This document shows, piece after piece, positions 61,773-64,000 of a stretch of DNA of 64,000 nucleotides (positions are counted from its first letter, which is position 1; the number at the start of each line of letters is the position of its first letter). The stretch comes from Candidatus Aalborgicola lynettensis. GTDB lineage: Bacteria > Pseudomonadota > Gammaproteobacteria > Burkholderiales > Burkholderiaceae_C. The DNA lies in assembly GCA_016719405.1 (NCBI GenBank), contig JADJZE010000009.1:1-64000 (forward strand). The letters run 5' to 3'. Under the pieces are notes generated by a model. It worked only from the letters and a program-made list of their open reading frames with translations, searched no databases and was not told the DNA's origin. A program made the translations under genes and the position numbers.

Positions 61773-61936
61773 CACGCATCGCCCACACGCGCAAGGTTTG
61801 CGGCGCCCGGTTCAGGTATACGCGTCTCAGCGGTCAGGTTGGGTGCCACCAGTTCCAGCGGCGGATACGGGGTGAACTGTTGCGGGGCGGTTGCCTCGCG
61901 CATCGTTTGGATGCTTGAATGGGTTGCTGTCGTCAT
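61772..61936 (-). CDS. Small hypothetical protein of the integrated element
   Basis: The 54-residue frame from ATG 61936 (MTTATHSSIQTMREATAPQQ) is preceded by GGAGCC and overlaps the next gene. It is polar and proline-rich (FTPYPPLELVAP). Similar short leaders occur in replication operons of mobile elements, from memory; no function can be given. Upstream (61937-62049) is a plausible promoter-bearing gap. Confidence 0.4.
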   Translation of the reverse strand: MTTATHSSIQTMREATAPQQFTPYPPLELVAPNLTAETRIPEPGAANLARVGDA

Positions 61937-62049
61937 GAAAAAGGCTCCAAGTAGCATCGCTTTTCAGCGAAGCAACACCGAACAATTTCGATGCATGGAA
62001 ACCCATTCTTTTCATATCGAGGCCAGCGGACAAACTCCTTAGAAAGCCC

Positions 62050-62576
62050 CTAGATATCCCGTAGAAAGTCCGAAGAATCAGCCCAGCGGGCTGTATTTCC
62101 GGCCCGGAACATTCGCCATGAGTTAGCGGTGGCTATTCCTGGGCTTGACTTGTCCGTCGCCTTTGCGCCCAATCCAATGCAGCGTTTTCCCACCAACCAC
62201 GGGCCAGCCCTGGCAGCATTCAATCCGTTATTCGCTGCTCCCAAAATATCCATCCGAATGTTCGGCCATTCGTGTTCGTGGGCAGCAATCAACGCGGTCT
62301 TGGTCATACTAAATTTAGGGCCAGTGGCGGCTGGTTTTCCCCCTTCAACTGCAGGGCCATCATTGGCAACTTTCACGGGCGCAGGCGTTGCGGCCTTTTC
62401 AAGCTCGGTTTCATCTTGCTGGTGCTCCAAGTAACGCAAAGTCTGTCTCTCACGGCCATTCGCTTTGCCCAGCTTTCAGCCAAGATGCGCAGTTGGGTGC
62501 GCTTGATAAGCCATTTGCCAGACAGTTGCCCACTCCAGTGTTCAGGCATTTTGTCGGCGGCGTATTCGTTCTCCAC
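62050..62576 (-). pseudogene. Hypothetical element protein, probably frameshifted
   Basis: Two minus frames appear to be parts of one protein. The upstream frame (from about GTG 62576) gives MPEHWSGQLSGKWLIKRTQL and RILAESWAK. The downstream frame, open to 62050, gives ANGRERQTLRYLEHQQDETE and, further on, MTKTALIAAHEHEWPNIRMD. Adding one base near 62461-62466 joins them as AESWAKANGRERQTLRYLEH, which reads naturally. The fused protein would be about 175 residues, with a Pro/Ala linker. Family not recognised. Confidence 0.5.
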
Positions 62577-62754
62577 CAGCCATGAAATGGGATAGGGCCT
62601 CAGCAGGCACCCGGCACGCTCCGAGTTCTGGCACGACAACCATGAAAACAAGCGCATCCGTTTCAAGGCCAAGATTCAAAATGTAATCTTCGGTATTACT
62701 GCTTTCTGCCATTGCTGTTGGCATATCAAGCATGTCCGGTGTAACCATTTGCAC
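62542..62754 (-). CDS. Small hypothetical protein of the integrated element
   Basis: A 70-residue frame from ATG 62754 (MQMVTPDMLDMPTAMAESSN) ends GGERIRRRQNA and overlaps the following gene by about 35 bp. An AAGGGGTG stretch lies upstream of the start. No motif seen. Moderate support from position and ribosome site only. Confidence 0.45.
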   Translation of the reverse strand: MQMVTPDMLDMPTAMAESSNTEDYILNLGLETDALVFMVVVPELGACRVPAEALSHFMAGGERIRRRQNA

Positions 62755-62856
62755 CCCTTCAAGGTGTCACTTCATTTGGGAGCCCCAGCCGGTCTGTGAA
62801 GGTCAGACTTTTCGCCAGCGGTAATTAGGCGCAGGCTAGGCAAGGGCAAAACTGAT

Positions 62857-63162
62857 TTACGCGGCTTCGCTCATTTCATGGGCCATTGCGATGCGTGCAA
62901 ACGCAGTTGTTGCAATGTCGAACAATCCCTTCGCGTGTTGGTGGTACTCGATAACCATTTCTGCCATTTCCTCGAATGCTATGGGTTCTTCCTTCGCCAC
63001 CCTTACCAGTGTGTCGCTATCACGAGCACAGGCCAGCAATACAAGCCTGCGCTGTTGGCCTCGCTCTTGTGAACTTGCGCCTTCCTCCATTTGCATCATG
63101 GTCGCATCGTCAATATCTGCCTTATAGCCTTTGTTAAAGTGCGCTACATTCCTTTTATCCAT
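62857..63162 (-). CDS. Hypothetical helical protein of the integrated element
   Basis: The start is ATG 63162 after CAGGAG at good spacing. The 101-residue product begins MDKRNVAHFNKGYKADIDDA and is almost entirely helical and acidic (EEPIAFEEMAEMVIEYHQHA). No signal peptide or known motif. It lies next to the integrase gene, where regulators such as excisionase or repressors often sit, but no helix-turn-helix is evident. Confidence 0.6.
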   Translation of the reverse strand: MDKRNVAHFNKGYKADIDDATMMQMEEGASSQERGQQRRLVLLACARDSDTLVRVAKEEPIAFEEMAEMVIEYHQHAKGLFDIATTAFARIAMAHEMSEAA

Positions 63163-63264
63163 TTTCAAACTCCTGTTTTGACTGTGGTCAGGGGCTGGGC
63201 GGTGTTTGCAGCACCTACCGGCCCCGCCTATTTGCCCTGAATAATCCGCGTCAGGGCTTCGCGG

Positions 63265-64000
63265 TTAACTGTTCACCACCCGCAGCGCACCGGGCGCGGC
63301 CTTTGCGTCAAACGTCACCCCCGCTTGCTCCAATATCCACGCTTCTATCCTTGTGTGGTGCAGCGCCAGCAGTTCGAGCGGGCGCACGGTGTAATGCTTT
63401 TCAGCGGTCGCGCTCGGTTTGTGCCCCATCAATTGCGCCACCACGCCGGCCGGGATTTCCAGCCACTCGGTAAGGCTTTTGAACGAACGGCGCAGGCCAT
63501 GCAAGGTTAGGCCTTCCAGCCCAGCAGCACGACATGCGCGGGTGTGGGGGGTGTTGGGCTCGGATATGTAGCCGGTCTCGCTGGTCTCCAACACTGAACC
63601 AGCAGGGGCGGCCTTACCTTTTGCGGCGCTCTTGCGCTCTCGGCGGGCAATGTTCTTTTCGTCCATTTGCAGTGCGCGTGCACTGGCAAACACGTAATCA
63701 TTGCGGCGGGGCAGGGTGGTTATCAGGCTTTCAACGTATGGCGTGAGTGGAATTTCGCGCGCGCCTTCCACCTTGTCATTTATATTGATGCCCTTCCATT
63801 GGGTGTTCACATCCACCCATCGCATGGTCAGCACTTCATTCAACCGTGCACCAGTGAGTAAAAGCACTTGCAGGCAGGCGGATATGGCGGGGTTTTGAAT
63901 CTGGCGCACTGCGGCAAACCATGCTTCAAGCTGGCCCTTTTGCAGCACATCCTTTTTCGTTCCGGCCTTGCCCAACGCTTCGCGGGCTTTCTTGGTCTTG
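63265..64000 (-). CDS. int: Phage-type tyrosine integrase (N-terminus beyond the window)
   Basis: The frame runs leftwards from the window edge to 63265; about 245 C-terminal residues are visible. Catalytic residues of tyrosine recombinases are present: R in LLTGARLNEVLTMRW, K region after it, H-x2-R in LHGLRRSF, H in MGHKPSA and the nucleophile Y in EKHYTVRP. The N-terminal arm-binding and core-binding domains lie outside. It belongs to the P4-like/phage integrases that target tRNA genes. The element it serves probably spans from next to tRNA-His to beyond 64000. Confidence 0.88.
   Translation of the reverse strand, partial: KTKKAREALGKAGTKKDVLQKGQLEAWFAAVRQIQNPAISACLQVLLLTGARLNEVLTMRWVDVNTQWKGININDKVEGAREIPLTPYVESLITTLPRRNDYVFASARALQMDEKNIARRERKSAAKGKAAPAGSVLETSETGYISEPNTPHTRACRAAGLEGLTLHGLRRSFKSLTEWLEIPAGVVAQLMGHKPSATAEKHYTVRPLELLALHHTRIEAWILEQAGVTFDAKAAPGALRVVNS

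Overview
The window looks like a piece of a Comamonadaceae (Betaproteobacteria) chromosome, most like Rhodoferax and its relatives. The reasons are the high GC content, the form II RuBisCO and CbbR protein sequences, the fused nirDL, the EarP/Arg32-type EF-P pair, and a short dispersed repeat that I associate with this family. This placement is inference; no search was run.

Layout. 1-9.1 kb: a DHH-family phosphoesterase (cut by the window edge), an FMN-dependent L-lactate dehydrogenase, an orphan GspE/PilB-type ATPase with a perfect FNR box in front, a three-gene redox module (membrane-anchored FAD/2Fe-2S reductase, cytochrome b-like protein, eight-haem cytochrome c), and an ECF sigma/anti-sigma/Spy-like operon with two matching promoter-like sites. 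9.2-10.3 kb: gene debris, namely a truncated type III methyltransferase joined to a toxin-like tail. 10.5-16.4 kb: Sel1 protein, XerD, and two c-di-GMP-type proteins, one frameshifted. 16.5-27.9 kb: a Calvin-cycle locus. cbbR, cbbM, cbbQ and cbbO run left; cbbY, fbp, prk, tkt and gph run right. cbbM is broken: its first ~64 codons are missing and one base is inserted near its end. 28-39.5 kb: housekeeping and transport genes, including tRNAs, a GST, a SulP-STAS-cNMP fusion transporter, an RND adaptor/pump pair and a glycosyltransferase. 39.6-47.1 kb: haem d1 biogenesis genes nirC-F-DL-G-H-J-N with a divergent nirE, sharing a perfect FNR/Dnr-type palindrome; nirS itself is not in the window. 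47.1-57.8 kb: a nucleotide/ribose-phosphate trio (LOG, PRPP synthase-like, AMP phosphorylase-like), efp/earP, uvrC, pgsA, HU, a PpiD-like chaperone and tRNAs. 57.86-64 kb: part of an integrated element next to tRNA-His, with small phage/plasmid-type genes, a primase-helicase and a tyrosine integrase running off the right edge.

Together the genes suggest a facultative, metabolically flexible bacterium: lactate use, CO2 fixation (at least ancestrally), denitrification with cytochrome cd1, and possibly periplasmic multihaem electron transfer, with FNR/Dnr-type control of several units.

Five genes carry what look like single-base indels (positions near 16008, 20021, 42301, 61030 and 62463), two of them in homopolymer runs. 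Residual sequencing error is a serious alternative to real pseudogenisation for these. The missing start of cbbM and the methyltransferase/toxin chimera are larger changes that this does not explain.
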